A DNA stretch of 64,000 nucleotides from Orrella dioscoreae (GCF_900089455.2 NZ_LT907988.1:1054001-1118000), one strand, 5' to 3'. Positions 17,412 through 26,288 are shown, counted from the first letter of the stretch. Numbers and translations are program-made. Notes: generated by a model from the sequence alone, not told the origin.

Positions 17412-18319
17412 GGGGCGCCAGCTATTACGAGTCCTCGGCCCGGGCGCGCATTGCCGCGGTGCTGGATGCCGGCAGCTTCACCGAGATCCTGCCGCCCGCC
17501 GAGCGCGTGGTCAGTCCGCACCTGGGCGTGCTGGACCAGCCGCAAGCCTTCGATGACGGCGTGGTGGTGGGCCAGGGACGGCTGCACGGCAAGCCGGTGC
17601 TGGTGGTCGCCCAAGAAGGCGACTTCATGGGCGGGGCGGTGGGCGAGGTGCATGGCGCCAAGATCGTCGGCCTGTTGCAGCGTGCCCAGGCCCGGCAACA
17701 GGCGGGCGAGCCGCAAGCCGTGGTGCTGCTGCTGGAGACCGGCGGCGTGCGGTTGCAGGAGGCCAATGCCGGCCTCATCGCCGTGTCGGAGATCATGCGC
17801 GCCATCCTGTCGGCGCGCGCCGACGGGGTGAAGGTCGTGGCCGCCATCGGCGGCCAATACGGCTGCTTCGGCGGCATGGGCATCGCGGTCAGCGGCGTGG
17901 ACGCCATCGTGATGAGCGAAGAGGCCCGTCTTGGCCTGTCCGGTCCCGAGGTCATCGAGACCGCGCGTGGCGTCGAGGAGTTCGACGCGCGCGACCGGGC
18001 GCGCGTCTGGCGCACGGTGGGCGGCAAGCATCGCTATCTGCTGGGCGACTGCGACCGCCTGGTCGAGGATGACGTGCTGCGCTTTCGCGAGGCCCTGGCC
18101 GACCTGCTGGCCGAGGACACGCCTTTCACGCTGGAGGCCGTGCAGCGCGAACACGCCTTGCTGGCCGACCGCCTGGCCCGTTTCGGCAAGGCCGGCGATT
18201 CGCTGGAGATCTGGGCCGCGCTGGGCTGGGACGACCCGCAAGCCGTGCCGATGACCGAGACCGCCGATTTCGTCGCGCAGGCGCGCACCCGCCGCGCGCT
18301 GCCCCCGCAGGAGAACTGA
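17408..18319 (+). CDS. mdcD: Malonate decarboxylase beta subunit
   Basis: A 303-residue carboxyltransferase-fold subunit. The block SYYESSARARIAAVLDAGSFTEI is the typical start, and VAQEGDFMGGAVGEVHGAKI and LLLETGGVRLQEANAGL are conserved crotonase-like motifs. With MdcE it decarboxylates malonyl-S-ACP to acetyl-S-ACP. The start ATGA overlaps mdcC. Confidence 0.94.
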   Translation: MRGASYYESSARARIAAVLDAGSFTEILPPAERVVSPHLGVLDQPQAFDDGVVVGQGRLHGKPVLVVAQEGDFMGGAVGEVHGAKIVGLLQRAQARQQAGEPQAVVLLLETGGVRLQEANAGLIAVSEIMRAILSARADGVKVVAAIGGQYGCFGGMGIAVSGVDAIVMSEEARLGLSGPEVIETARGVEEFDARDRARVWRTVGGKHRYLLGDCDRLVEDDVLRFREALADLLAEDTPFTLEAVQREHALLADRLARFGKAGDSLEIWAALGWDDPQAVPMTETADFVAQARTRRALPPQEN

Positions 18320-18320
18320 C

Positions 18321-19022
18321 ATGGAATGGAAGAACGTCGCGGATCGGCTGTTCCCGCAAGGCCACGACATCGTCCAGCAGGGCGACCTGCTGGCCGGCAG
18401 CGGCCAGCGGCCCGGCCAGGTGTTCGCGGTGGTGGGCACCACCGGGCACGCCGAAGTGGGCGCGGACCTGGCGCTGGCCATGGCGGCCGCGGTGCTGGAC
18501 ACGGTTGCCCGGCATCCGGGCCGGCCGATCCTGTTCCTGATCGACACCCAGGGGCAGCGCCTGCGCCATCGTGATGAGATGCTGGGCTTGAACCGCTATA
18601 TGTCGCACCTGGGCAAGTGCGTGGAAATCGCCCGCCAGCGCGGACATCGCGTGGTGGGCCTGGTCTATGACCAGGCGCTGTCGGGGGGCTTCATTCCCAA
18701 CGCCATGATGGCGGACCTGTGCGCGGCGCTGCCCGAGGCAGAGATCCGCGTCATGAACCTGCCGGCCATGGCGCGCGTCACGCGCATCGCCGAAAGCCGC
18801 CTGCGCGAGCTCAGCCAGACCTCGCCCGTCTTCGCGCCCGGCGCCATGAACTTCGTGAGCATGGGGGCGGTGGACGCGCTGTGGGACGGCGACCTGGGCG
18901 CGGCGCTGGATGACGCCACCGCACGCGCACAAGCCAAGGACCCGCGCGCGGCGGCAGGCCTGGTGCGTGGCGGGCGCAAGCTGGCCGAACCGGTGATCCG
19001 GCGCGTGGCGGACGGGGCATGA
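18321..19022 (+). CDS. mdcE: Malonate decarboxylase gamma subunit
   Basis: A 233-residue partner of MdcD, also of carboxyltransferase fold. PILFLIDTQGQRLRHRDEMLGLNRYMSHL and GGFIPNAMMADLCAALPEAEIRVM are diagnostic. It begins one base after the mdcD stop and overlaps mdcG by 4 bases. Confidence 0.94.
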   Translation: MEWKNVADRLFPQGHDIVQQGDLLAGSGQRPGQVFAVVGTTGHAEVGADLALAMAAAVLDTVARHPGRPILFLIDTQGQRLRHRDEMLGLNRYMSHLGKCVEIARQRGHRVVGLVYDQALSGGFIPNAMMADLCAALPEAEIRVMNLPAMARVTRIAESRLRELSQTSPVFAPGAMNFVSMGAVDALWDGDLGAALDDATARAQAKDPRAAAGLVRGGRKLAEPVIRRVADGA

Positions 19023-19750
19023 TGCCGGCGGCGTCCGGTCCGCTGGTCGTGGCGCGCCATGACCTGGTCTGGCTGGATGCCGGCGCGCGCGAGGCGTTGA
19101 CGACGCCTTTGCGCGCCGTGGGCAATGAGGGCGATGCCGACGCCCTGGCAACCTGGCTGATCCATGGGCGGCCGTTCGTCGTCAGCCGCCAGCCCGACGG
19201 CTGGCGCGGTGGCGTCGATGCCGTGGGGCCGTCGTCGGATTGGTTGGCTGCGGGCGTTCCCTTGCCCCCCGCCGAAGGCAGGCGCCGCCTGGGTGCGCGC
19301 CTGTCCTGGGCAGACGTGAGGGCGCATCGCGCGCCGCTCTCCCTGTATGAACTGGCCGAGTCGCCATTGCTGCCGCCGGGGCGCAGCGTGGCACTGGACC
19401 GCCTGGCGCGCGCGCTGGAAACCCTGTCGGTGACACCTCGCGTGTTCGGATCCGCGGCCATGCAGGCGCTGACCGGCATGGCCTACCTGCGTCCCGATTC
19501 CGACCTGGACCTGCTGTGGCGTCCCGTGGATGCCGCGCAATGCCTGGCCGTGACGGAAGTCCTGCTGCGCTGGCAGGAGGAAGAGGGCTGGCCCGTGGAT
19601 GGCGAGATGCTGTTCGGCGAGGACGACGCGGTGTCGTGGCGCGAATGGCAGCGCGCGGCGTCCGGGAGCGATGGCCAGGTGCTGGTGAAGTCGCTGCGCA
19701 GCGCCCGGCTGGTTTCCCGCGCAGCCTTGATGGAACAGGTGACGGCATGA
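19019..19750 (+). CDS. mdcG: Malonate decarboxylase holo-ACP synthase (phosphoribosyl-dephospho-CoA transferase)
   Basis: A 243-residue nucleotidyltransferase-like protein. The G-S-A ... DSDLDLLW pattern (VFGSAAMQALTG, then RPDSDLDLLWRP) supplies the two metal-binding aspartates. It transfers the triphosphoribosyl-dephospho-CoA group made by MdcB to the MdcC serine. The start is ATG 19019, or the adjacent ATG 19022. Overlaps both neighbours by 4 bases. Confidence 0.92.
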   Translation: MMPAASGPLVVARHDLVWLDAGAREALTTPLRAVGNEGDADALATWLIHGRPFVVSRQPDGWRGGVDAVGPSSDWLAAGVPLPPAEGRRRLGARLSWADVRAHRAPLSLYELAESPLLPPGRSVALDRLARALETLSVTPRVFGSAAMQALTGMAYLRPDSDLDLLWRPVDAAQCLAVTEVLLRWQEEEGWPVDGEMLFGEDDAVSWREWQRAASGSDGQVLVKSLRSARLVSRAALMEQVTA

Positions 19751-20643
19751 CGCAGCAGGCTTTCCGGTGCTTGGCGTCACCGGCGGCGGTGACGGCTCCC
19801 GACGCGGCCGACCTGGCGCGCCTGGCAGCCCGGCTGGCCTTGCGCGCCTTGCACGACGAACTGTCGCTGTATCCCAAGCCCGGGCTGGTCAGCCCGCGCG
19901 ATGCCGGCAGTCATGAAGACATGGATGCCGGCACCTTCCTGCGCAGCCTGTTCGCGCTGCGCCACTATTACGCGCGGATTGCGGCTGCCGGTTGGCATGA
20001 CGCCGACTTTCCGGTCCTGCGGGACCTGGGCATTGCCGCCGAAACGCGCATGTTGCGGGCCACGGGCGGTGTGAACACGCATCGCGGCGCCATCTTCGCG
20101 CTGGGCTTGCTGGCTGCGGCGGGGGCCAGCCTGTGGCGCCGCGGCGTGCCGCCGGACGATGCGGCCTGGCGCGCGGAAGTGCCCCGGCGCTGGGGGCGCG
20201 GCTTGCGGTTGGCCGGTGCCGCCGCGGGCACGCCGTCGCACGGCATGCAGGTGGCCATGCGTTATCGCGCCAGCGGCGCGCGCGGCGAAGCGCTGGCGGG
20301 TTTTCCCGCCGTTTTCGACCTGGCCCTGCCCGCGCTGCGGCAGGCCCGGTCCGGTGGCGCCGACTGGCAGGCCACGCGCCTGCATGCGTTCTTCACCTTG
20401 CTGGCCGAGGTGGAGGACACCAACCTTCTTTATCGTGGCGGGCAGGCAGGCCTGGAATGGATGCGTGGCGAGGCCCGGGCGTTCCTGGCCGACGGCAGCG
20501 TGTTCTCGCCTGGCTGGTTCGCGCGCGCCCAGGCCGTGCACCGGCAGGCGTGCGCGCGCCGCCTGTCGCCTGGCGGCAGCGCCGATATGCTGGCGGCGGC
20601 CTGTTTCGTATTCGGCTGGCAGGCCCACATGGAGGCGGCATGA
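19747..20643 (+). CDS. mdcB: Triphosphoribosyl-dephospho-CoA synthase
   Basis: A 298-residue CitG/MdcB-family protein. LYPKPGLVSPRDAGSHEDMDAGTFLRSL is the family's signature, followed by GGVNTHRGAIFALGLLAAA and VEDTNLLYRGG. It joins ATP and dephospho-CoA to make the prosthetic-group precursor. The ATG at 19747 (TGATGA context with mdcG) is preferred over longer in-frame starts that would lie inside mdcG. Confidence 0.93.
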   Translation: MTQQAFRCLASPAAVTAPDAADLARLAARLALRALHDELSLYPKPGLVSPRDAGSHEDMDAGTFLRSLFALRHYYARIAAAGWHDADFPVLRDLGIAAETRMLRATGGVNTHRGAIFALGLLAAAGASLWRRGVPPDDAAWRAEVPRRWGRGLRLAGAAAGTPSHGMQVAMRYRASGARGEALAGFPAVFDLALPALRQARSGGADWQATRLHAFFTLLAEVEDTNLLYRGGQAGLEWMRGEARAFLADGSVFSPGWFARAQAVHRQACARRLSPGGSADMLAAACFVFGWQAHMEAA

Positions 20644-21569
20644 CGTTCGCCGTCCTGTGTCCGGGGCAGGGTGCGCAGCACCCCGAGATGCTGGCCCGCC
20701 TGATGGACAGCGCGGCGGCCCGCGCGGTCTTCGATGCCGCCGACGTGGCGCTGGGCGCCGGTTGGCGGGATGCGGCGACGGATCCGTCACGCCTCTTCCT
20801 GAACCGGGATGCGCAGCCACTCATCTGCCTGTCGCAGTTGGCGGCGTGGCGCGCCTTGAACGAAGGTGAGCTGCCGCGCGTGACGGCGTTCGCCGGCTAC
20901 AGCGCGGGCGAGGTGTCGGCGCATGCCTGCGCGGGCGTCTTCGATGCCGCCGGGCTGGCGCGCGTCGCGGCGGGCAGGGCGCGTCTCATGGACGACGTGG
21001 CGCCTGCCGGCACGGGCCTGCTGGCCTTGCGCGGCATCGGGCGGGAGCAGGCGGTCGCGCTGGGTGCGCCATCTGGCGTGATGCTGGCGATTGCGACAGG
21101 CGAGGATGCCTGCGTGATGGGCGGGCCACAGGCAGGCCTGGCGAACGTGGCTGAAGAGGCGCAAGCGATGGGCGTGCAGGTCACGTGTTTGAAGGTCGGA
21201 CTGGCGTCGCACACGTCCTATTTGCACGATGCCGTGGCGGGTTTGCGCGATCTGTTGAGCAAGAGTGTCGTAAGCGCGCCGCAAGTTCCTGTCATCGCGG
21301 GCATCGATGCGAGCCGCGTCACGACGACCGCGCAAGGCATCGAATCGCTGTCGCGCCAAGTGGCGCAAACCATTGAATGGGCAAGCTGCATGGATGCCCT
21401 CCATGAGCGTGGATGCCGCGTATTCATTGAGCTTGGGCCGGGTAGCGGCCTGTCGCGCATGCTGCGTGAACGTCACGCCGATGTGGCCGCGCGATCGCTC
21501 GACGAGTTCCAATCCGTCGCCGGCGCGCGCGCCTGGCTGGCGCGAGAATGTGATGCCATGAGCAACTGA
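20640..21569 (+). CDS. mdcH: Malonyl-CoA:ACP transacylase of malonate decarboxylase
   Basis: A 309-residue FabD-like acyltransferase. The nucleophile elbow is GYSAGE, preceded by LCPGQGAQ, and the arginine and histidine motifs of the fold are recognisable (SHTSYLH). In mdc systems it charges the carrier with malonyl from malonyl-CoA to start the cycle. Last gene of the operon; no mdcL/M or mdcF transporter follows, so malonate entry must be encoded elsewhere. Confidence 0.92.
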   Translation: MTFAVLCPGQGAQHPEMLARLMDSAAARAVFDAADVALGAGWRDAATDPSRLFLNRDAQPLICLSQLAAWRALNEGELPRVTAFAGYSAGEVSAHACAGVFDAAGLARVAAGRARLMDDVAPAGTGLLALRGIGREQAVALGAPSGVMLAIATGEDACVMGGPQAGLANVAEEAQAMGVQVTCLKVGLASHTSYLHDAVAGLRDLLSKSVVSAPQVPVIAGIDASRVTTTAQGIESLSRQVAQTIEWASCMDALHERGCRVFIELGPGSGLSRMLRERHADVAARSLDEFQSVAGARAWLARECDAMSN

Positions 21570-21594
21570 TCGCGTCGATCTTCACGTTTTGCTT

Positions 21595-21622
21595 TTCGCT
21601 TGCGCGCATTGCTCTCTACAAT
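21595..21622 (+). promoter_or_regulatory. Possible promoter of the H1-like gene
   Basis: TACAAT at 21617-21622 is a good -10 box. A weak -35 (TTCGCT, 21595-21600) sits 16 bases upstream. The predicted start would leave a leader of about 105 bases before the ATG at 21736. Confidence 0.4.
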
Positions 21623-21735
21623 GCGAGGCATGACGCTGCGTGCGCGCGCGCGTGCCGTGTTGAAAGACACGATGCGATGCGACCAAGGCAAGGCGTTCAA
21701 CTCAATCGATGATGCAAGGCATAGGAGGCTCGAAG

Positions 21736-22998
21736 ATGGCCACGACCGCAAAGAAAGCAGTGAAGAAGACGACCGCGCCCGCGGCCGCCAAGAAGCCGGT
21801 GGCCGCCAAGGCCCCCGCCAAGAAAGCCGTGAAGGCCCCCGCCACCAAGCCCGTGGCCGCCAAGAAGGCAACGGCGAAGAAGGCTGTGGTGAAGAAGGCT
21901 GCCGTGAAGGCGCCGGCCAAGAAGGCTGTCGCCGCCAAGCCCGCCGCAAAGAAGGCCGTGGTGAAGAAGGTTGCCGCCAAGAAAGCGGCAGCGCCCAAGA
22001 AAGCCGTCGCCAAGAAGGCTGCCGCCAAGCCCGTCGTGAAGAAGGCCGTTGCCGCCAAGCCGGCCGCCAAGAAGGCTGTCGCGAAGAAGGCCGTTGCCGC
22101 CAAGCCCGCCGCCAAGAAGGCTGGCGCGAAAAAGGCTGTCGCCACCAAGAAGCAGGTGGTGAAGAAGGCTGCCGCCGCCAAGAAACCCGCTGCCACCAAG
22201 GCTGTGGCGAAGAAGCCGGTTGCCAGGAAGGCAGCGGTGAAGCCCGCCGCGAAGAAGGTGGCCAAGCCGGCTGCGAAGCCTGCTGCGAAAAAGGCTGCCG
22301 CCAAGAAGCCCGCTGCGAAAAAGGCTGCCGCCAAGAAGCCCGCCGCCGCCAAGAAGGTCGTCGCCAAGGCCCCGGCCAAGAAAGCCGTTGCCAAGAAGGC
22401 TGCCGTGAAGGCGCCTGCTGCCGTCAAGAAGACGCTGTCGAGCAAGACGGCTGCCAAGAAGGCGCCCGCCGCCAAGAAGGCTGTCGCCAAGAAGTCCACC
22501 GCCGCCAAGCCCGCCGCTGCGGTGAAGAAGGCTGCCGCCAAGCCCGTCGCGCCCGCCAAGAAGGCTGTCGCGAAGAAGGCGCCCGCCGCCAAGAAAGCGC
22601 CGGCTGCCGTGAAAGCGCCCGCTGCCGTGAAAGCGCCCGCTGCCAAGAAGGCTGCGCCGGCCCGCAAGAAGGCCAGCCTGCCGCCCGCGCCCAAGGGCAA
22701 GCCCGCCGTCGACACCGAGACGCATCGCCTGCCGGTCGCCGAAGCCGTTCGCCAAGCCGCCGAAGCCGTCAAGCAAGCGCGCGAACAGACCGCTGCCGTG
22801 ACCGCCCACACTGGCGTGCCTTTCGGCTCGGCCAACCAGTCGGTCCAGGCTGACAACGCCAGCGACGCCCAGTCGGCCGCCGACGCCGCTGCCCGCGCCG
22901 CCGTGCAAGACAGCCACGCCCAGACCGCCCAGGCGTTGGACAACGTTGCGACGCACCGCAACCTGGCGCGCGGCGACCAGAACAAGCGCGGCAACTGA
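21736..22998 (+). CDS. Histone H1-like, lysine/alanine-rich DNA-binding protein (BpH1 type)
   Basis: A 420-residue protein. About the first 315 residues are low-complexity Lys-Ala-Pro sequence built on AAKKA, APAKKAV and AKPAAKKA units, the style of the Bordetella H1-like protein and eukaryotic H1 tails, which bind DNA non-specifically. The last 100 residues differ: acidic and polar, with VAEAVRQAAEAVKQAREQTAAVTAHTG, likely helical. Bordetella pertussis BpH1 is about 180 residues and varies by repeat number, so this one is very long. The ATG at 21736 has AGGAGG 8 bases upstream. A strong bidirectional terminator follows. Confidence 0.88.
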   Translation: MATTAKKAVKKTTAPAAAKKPVAAKAPAKKAVKAPATKPVAAKKATAKKAVVKKAAVKAPAKKAVAAKPAAKKAVVKKVAAKKAAAPKKAVAKKAAAKPVVKKAVAAKPAAKKAVAKKAVAAKPAAKKAGAKKAVATKKQVVKKAAAAKKPAATKAVAKKPVARKAAVKPAAKKVAKPAAKPAAKKAAAKKPAAKKAAAKKPAAAKKVVAKAPAKKAVAKKAAVKAPAAVKKTLSSKTAAKKAPAAKKAVAKKSTAAKPAAAVKKAAAKPVAPAKKAVAKKAPAAKKAPAAVKAPAAVKAPAAKKAAPARKKASLPPAPKGKPAVDTETHRLPVAEAVRQAAEAVKQAREQTAAVTAHTGVPFGSANQSVQADNASDAQSAADAAARAAVQDSHAQTAQALDNVATHRNLARGDQNKRGN

Positions 22999-23054
22999 TC
23001 ACTGCCCGCTTGAGACGTGCCTTGCGGTGCCCAGGCATCGCAGGGCACCGCTGC

Positions 23055-23100
23055 CAAAAGAAAAAGCCTTCGGGATCACTCCCGAAGGCTTTTTCTTTTG
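23055..23100. terminator. Bidirectional intrinsic terminator between convergent genes
   Basis: AAAAGAAAAAGCCTTCGGGA pairs perfectly with the 20 bases after a TCAC loop, giving A-tract and T-tract on opposite sides. It serves the H1-like gene on the plus strand and the two-gene operon ending at 23120 on the minus strand. Confidence 0.92.
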
Positions 23101-23119
23101 CGGGCTGCCGCAGAGGCGC

Positions 23120-23749
23120 TTAGCCGATGAGCGGCACTTCCACGGACCAGCGGGCGGTATCGCCTTCCAGTTCCCAGCCGTGAGCCTTGGCCAGCACTTG
23201 CGCGTCGGCCAGGCCGGGGGCTGGCGTATTGGCGGCGCCACCGCTGATCTGTGCGGTCAGACGTGAGTTCGAGGCATAGGCCAGCGTCAGCGTCGCGCCC
23301 TCGGGCATGGCTTGCAGCGTGGCCAGCAGGCAGGCCAGCAGCACGTAGCGCGAGCTGAACACGCGCACGATTCGGCGCGCATCGGTTTCCTCGGGCAGGT
23401 CGATCTTCTTGCCCGACAGCAGCAACTGCGTGAAGAGCAGCTTGCGGCACTCCACCAGCACGTTGTGCAGGTCCTCGAAGTCGCCGGTGTCCGAGAACCA
23501 GCCGCCCAGGCCGCGGATGGCGTCCACGCCGTCGTCCAGCATCTGTTCGACGTCGTCGGTCAGCTTGTCGTTGCGGTCGGGTTGGGGCGGCAGCTCGACC
23601 GCGCGTGCCAGCATGGCGACGGCCAGCTTGGCATTGGCGACCGGCTTGACGGTGTCGTGCCGCAGCACGGGGAACACCTGGGCCAGCAGGTCGAACTGGA
23701 TGGCTTGCCGACGAACGTCATCGGAGATCGAAGCTTGGGTCTGCGTCAT
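23120..23749 (-). CDS. Histidine-kinase-like protein with degenerate ATPase domain
   Basis: A 209-residue soluble protein. LRHDTVKPVANAKLAVAMLA (about residues 28-47) resembles the dimerisation/phosphoacceptor H-box, with His followed by Asp as in many kinases. The C-terminal part has the shape of a small ATPase lobe (LTLAYASNSRLTAQISGG, WELEGDTARWSVEVPL) but no clear N-box, DxGxG or G2 motif. It is coupled by a 4-base overlap to the response regulator upstream, so it may be a phosphotransfer protein or phosphatase for that partner. Function inferred from context only. Confidence 0.6.
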   Translation of the reverse strand: MTQTQASISDDVRRQAIQFDLLAQVFPVLRHDTVKPVANAKLAVAMLARAVELPPQPDRNDKLTDDVEQMLDDGVDAIRGLGGWFSDTGDFEDLHNVLVECRKLLFTQLLLSGKKIDLPEETDARRIVRVFSSRYVLLACLLATLQAMPEGATLTLAYASNSRLTAQISGGAANTPAPGLADAQVLAKAHGWELEGDTARWSVEVPLIG

Positions 23750-24126
23750 GATGCGCGCTCCGCGGCTGCCTGTTGCAGGCGAGATTCCAGGGCCGCCAGA
23801 TCGACGGGTTTTTCCAGCCAGCCATCGAAGACGGCATCGTCGGCGTGGTCGGCGTTGCGCGGCAGGCCGCTCAGCGCCAGGATGAGCAGGTTGGCGCCGA
23901 ATTGCGCACGCAACCGTTTGGCCAGTTGGTAACCGTCCATATCGGGCAGGATGATGTCGACGATGGCGACTTGCGGCGCATGTTCGGTGGCAAGCGCGAG
24001 GCCTTCGGTGGCGGTGCCGGCCACATGGACCTGGTGCCCCACGATGCCGACGAACTCGGCCAGCAGTTCTGCTGCAAGGTCGTTGTCGTCGACCAGCAGG
24101 ACGCGCAGGGGGGTTGTCTCGCTCAT
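23746..24126 (-). CDS. Single-domain response regulator (CheY-like)
   Basis: A 126-residue receiver domain and nothing else. The acidic pair is in LLVDDND, the phosphoacceptor Asp in VDIILPDMDGY, the switch Ser/Thr in LALSGLP, and the conserved Lys in LEKPVD. No output domain follows. The ATG at 24126 (MSETTPLRVLLVDD) is preferred over a longer start whose added residues are unlike a receiver. It shares a 4-base overlap with the kinase-like gene and probably signals through it or through an unlinked partner. Confidence 0.86.
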   Translation of the reverse strand: MSETTPLRVLLVDDNDLAAELLAEFVGIVGHQVHVAGTATEGLALATEHAPQVAIVDIILPDMDGYQLAKRLRAQFGANLLILALSGLPRNADHADDAVFDGWLEKPVDLAALESRLQQAAAERAS

Positions 24127-24330
24127 GATTGGAGGTATGTATTTGCCGGTGGTCGAGGCTCGCGGCGAACGGCGAGCGGGTAGGCGCCCGGCTTGGCGCG
24201 TCTTGCATTGTGCCTGAAATGACACGCTGGATTGCCAATGGCGCGCTATTGTTACCTATGGGTAGCACATTTGACGGTGCCCCGCGGGTACAGTCCATCG
24301 CATTCCAAGCTACCTGCCGCGAACAAGAAC

Positions 24331-24639
24331 ATGGACTCCACGCTTTCGATGGGCGACATCGCCCTGCGCAATCCCGGCCTGCCGGCCAATGACCTGTTTG
24401 GCTCGGTCACGGCTGTCTTCACGAAGATCGCCGCCGGGCAAGCCACGCCGGAAGACTATGCGCGCTACATGTCCCTGTGGGACGAGCGCGTCCGTTACAA
24501 CGATGCGCGTTCCCGCGCTCGCCCGGCGGTCAGCCAGCCGGGCGGCGCCGATCAGGCTTCGGGCCGGTCCGCCGGCAAGTCCTTGTTGTCCGGCTCAGCC
24601 AGGCAGGTCCGGTTCCGTCCGCCGCGCTTGGCCGCGTAA
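24331..24639 (+). CDS. Small hypothetical protein
   Basis: A possible 102-residue protein (MDSTLSMGDIALRNPGLPAND). The first 65 residues have normal composition and look protein-like (DLFGSVTAVFTKIAAGQATPEDYARYMSLWDERV). The remaining third overlaps the 3' end of the diguanylate cyclase gene on the other strand by 88 bases and is basic and low-information. I do not recognise a family. It could be real with a long overlap. It is divergent from the response regulator. Confidence 0.4.
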   Translation: MDSTLSMGDIALRNPGLPANDLFGSVTAVFTKIAAGQATPEDYARYMSLWDERVRYNDARSRARPAVSQPGGADQASGRSAGKSLLSGSARQVRFRPPRLAA

Positions 24640-26153
24640 AGCGCCAGGTCCGCCTGCTTGAGCAGGTCCTCGGGGCGCGAGGTCGTCTCGGGGTAATGCG
24701 CGATGCCGATGGAAATGGTGATGGGCTGCCCGATGGGATTGGGCTGCAATCTCAATTGATCATGCAGGCGTTGCGCGGCCACCTGGGCTTCGGCCAGCGT
24801 GGCATGCAGCAGCACCATCACGAACTCCTCGCCGCCGCTGCGGCAGGCTAGGTCGGCCTCGCGGGAGTTCTGCTGCAGGATCCCCGCCAGGTGCACCAGC
24901 AGCGTGTCTCCAACGTCGTGGCCATGGGTGTCGTTCACCTGCTTGAAGTGATCGATGTCCAGCGCCAGCACGGCGTAGCGGCTGTCGTTGTGCAGGTATT
25001 CGCGCAGCACGGTGGTCAGGCCGCGCCGATTGGTCAGGCCCGTGAGCGGATCGGTGGCATTTTCCCGGCGCAGGCCCTGCATGATGCGATGCACGGAATC
25101 CAGGCCCGCCTGCAGTGCGCGCTTCAGTTGATGCGCTTCGAAGTACCACGACGGCACCTGCTTGATTTCTTCCGCCGACGTGCCGTCGTCCATTTTGCGA
25201 GCAATGCTGGCCAGCCGCCTGAGCGGCTGCGCGATCAGCTTGGACATCCACCAGATTCCCGGCAGCAGCAGGAGCAGCAGCGGCAGCGCATTGCGCACCG
25301 TGACCCAGAGGAGTTCATCCAGCCGTGCCAGCGTGGTGGCCGTGGGGCGTTGCGCCACCACGCCCCAGTTCGCCGTGTTCACCCAGGCGTAGCCCGCCAG
25401 CATGTCCACGCCATCGGCGCCGCGCAACTGGCCGTCGCCTTCCTGGCCGCTCATGGCTGAACGGATGATGGTGTCGTTGCCGGCAGGCAGGCCGATGCGG
25501 CGGCGGTCGGGGTGGTACAGCACGATGCCCTTGCCATCGACCACGAAGAGGTGCGAGCCGTCGCGGTAATAGTGCTGGCCCAGCAGGCGAGAAAGCACGT
25601 TGCGTTCGTGCAGGTAGATGCTGCCGATGACGGCGCCCAGATACCGGTCGTCGTCATCGAAGATGGGGTAGGACAGGCTGATGAGCCACCTGCCGGTGGA
25701 GCCCTTGAAGGGCTCGCTGATATAGGGCAGCTGGAGTTTGCGGATGTACCTGGACACATCGGACTCCAGCAGCTTGCCCGCCAGGCCGATGGAGGATGGC
25801 GAGGTGGCCAGCACCATGCCGTCGAAGCGCATGAACACGACCGAGTCGAAATGCTGGCTTTGCTGTTGCAGGCGGTCGGCTTCGGCCTCCAGGCGAGGGC
25901 CGGCAACCAGCTGGCCATCCAGGGACTCGGTGCTGTAGGAAAGCAGGTGCTGGGCGTCCAGCAGCAGGTTGTTGGTGACCTGGGCCAGCTTGGAGGCGTA
26001 CATCCGGTTTGCCTCCAGCGTGTTGCGCAACAGCACTTCGCGCTGAACCAGGTAGCTGGCATAGAGGGCATTGCCCAGCGCAACCACCACCGAGAGCAGG
26101 CACAACCACAGGATCAGGCGCTGAAGATCTATCTGGAACAAGCGGCTAAGCAT
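24552..26153 (-). CDS. Membrane-bound diguanylate cyclase with periplasmic Cache sensor
   Basis: A 533-residue protein starting MLSRLFQIDLQRLI. One membrane helix (residues 10-35) is followed by a periplasmic dCache-like domain (about 40-290), a second helix (LPLLLLLLPGIWWMSKLI), a HAMP-like linker and a C-terminal GGDEF domain. The active-site loop is GGEEF, and READ five residues before it matches the RxxD inhibitory site for c-di-GMP. It makes c-di-GMP from GTP in response to an unknown periplasmic ligand. Longer starts exist upstream, but 26153 puts the first helix at the N terminus. Confidence 0.9.
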   Translation of the reverse strand: MLSRLFQIDLQRLILWLCLLSVVVALGNALYASYLVQREVLLRNTLEANRMYASKLAQVTNNLLLDAQHLLSYSTESLDGQLVAGPRLEAEADRLQQQSQHFDSVVFMRFDGMVLATSPSSIGLAGKLLESDVSRYIRKLQLPYISEPFKGSTGRWLISLSYPIFDDDDRYLGAVIGSIYLHERNVLSRLLGQHYYRDGSHLFVVDGKGIVLYHPDRRRIGLPAGNDTIIRSAMSGQEGDGQLRGADGVDMLAGYAWVNTANWGVVAQRPTATTLARLDELLWVTVRNALPLLLLLLPGIWWMSKLIAQPLRRLASIARKMDDGTSAEEIKQVPSWYFEAHQLKRALQAGLDSVHRIMQGLRRENATDPLTGLTNRRGLTTVLREYLHNDSRYAVLALDIDHFKQVNDTHGHDVGDTLLVHLAGILQQNSREADLACRSGGEEFVMVLLHATLAEAQVAAQRLHDQLRLQPNPIGQPITISIGIAHYPETTSRPEDLLKQADLALYAAKRGGRNRTCLAEPDNKDLPADRPEA

Positions 26154-26288
26154 AGGCTGGGCGGGCGGGTTGGCGGGTCTTGGCGGTACGGCGGCGATAA
26201 AGAACGACGCGCCGGGGGACAGCACCATGAAATTGCAACAACCAGGAGCGTGACTGGCAGTGTACTCGCACAAGGCAAAAAAATGGTG

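Noticed and set aside
21736-22700. CRISPR-like or tandem DNA repeat array in the repetitive stretch
   Set aside because: The periodicity follows codons of a Lys/Ala/Pro-rich protein with irregular units and no spacers.
21697-23057. Two long open frames (about 420-450 codons) antisense to the H1-like gene
   Set aside because: They are produced by the repetitive GC-rich Lys/Ala codons of the real gene; their Leu/Gly/Ala-rich products lack ribosome sites and any family resemblance.
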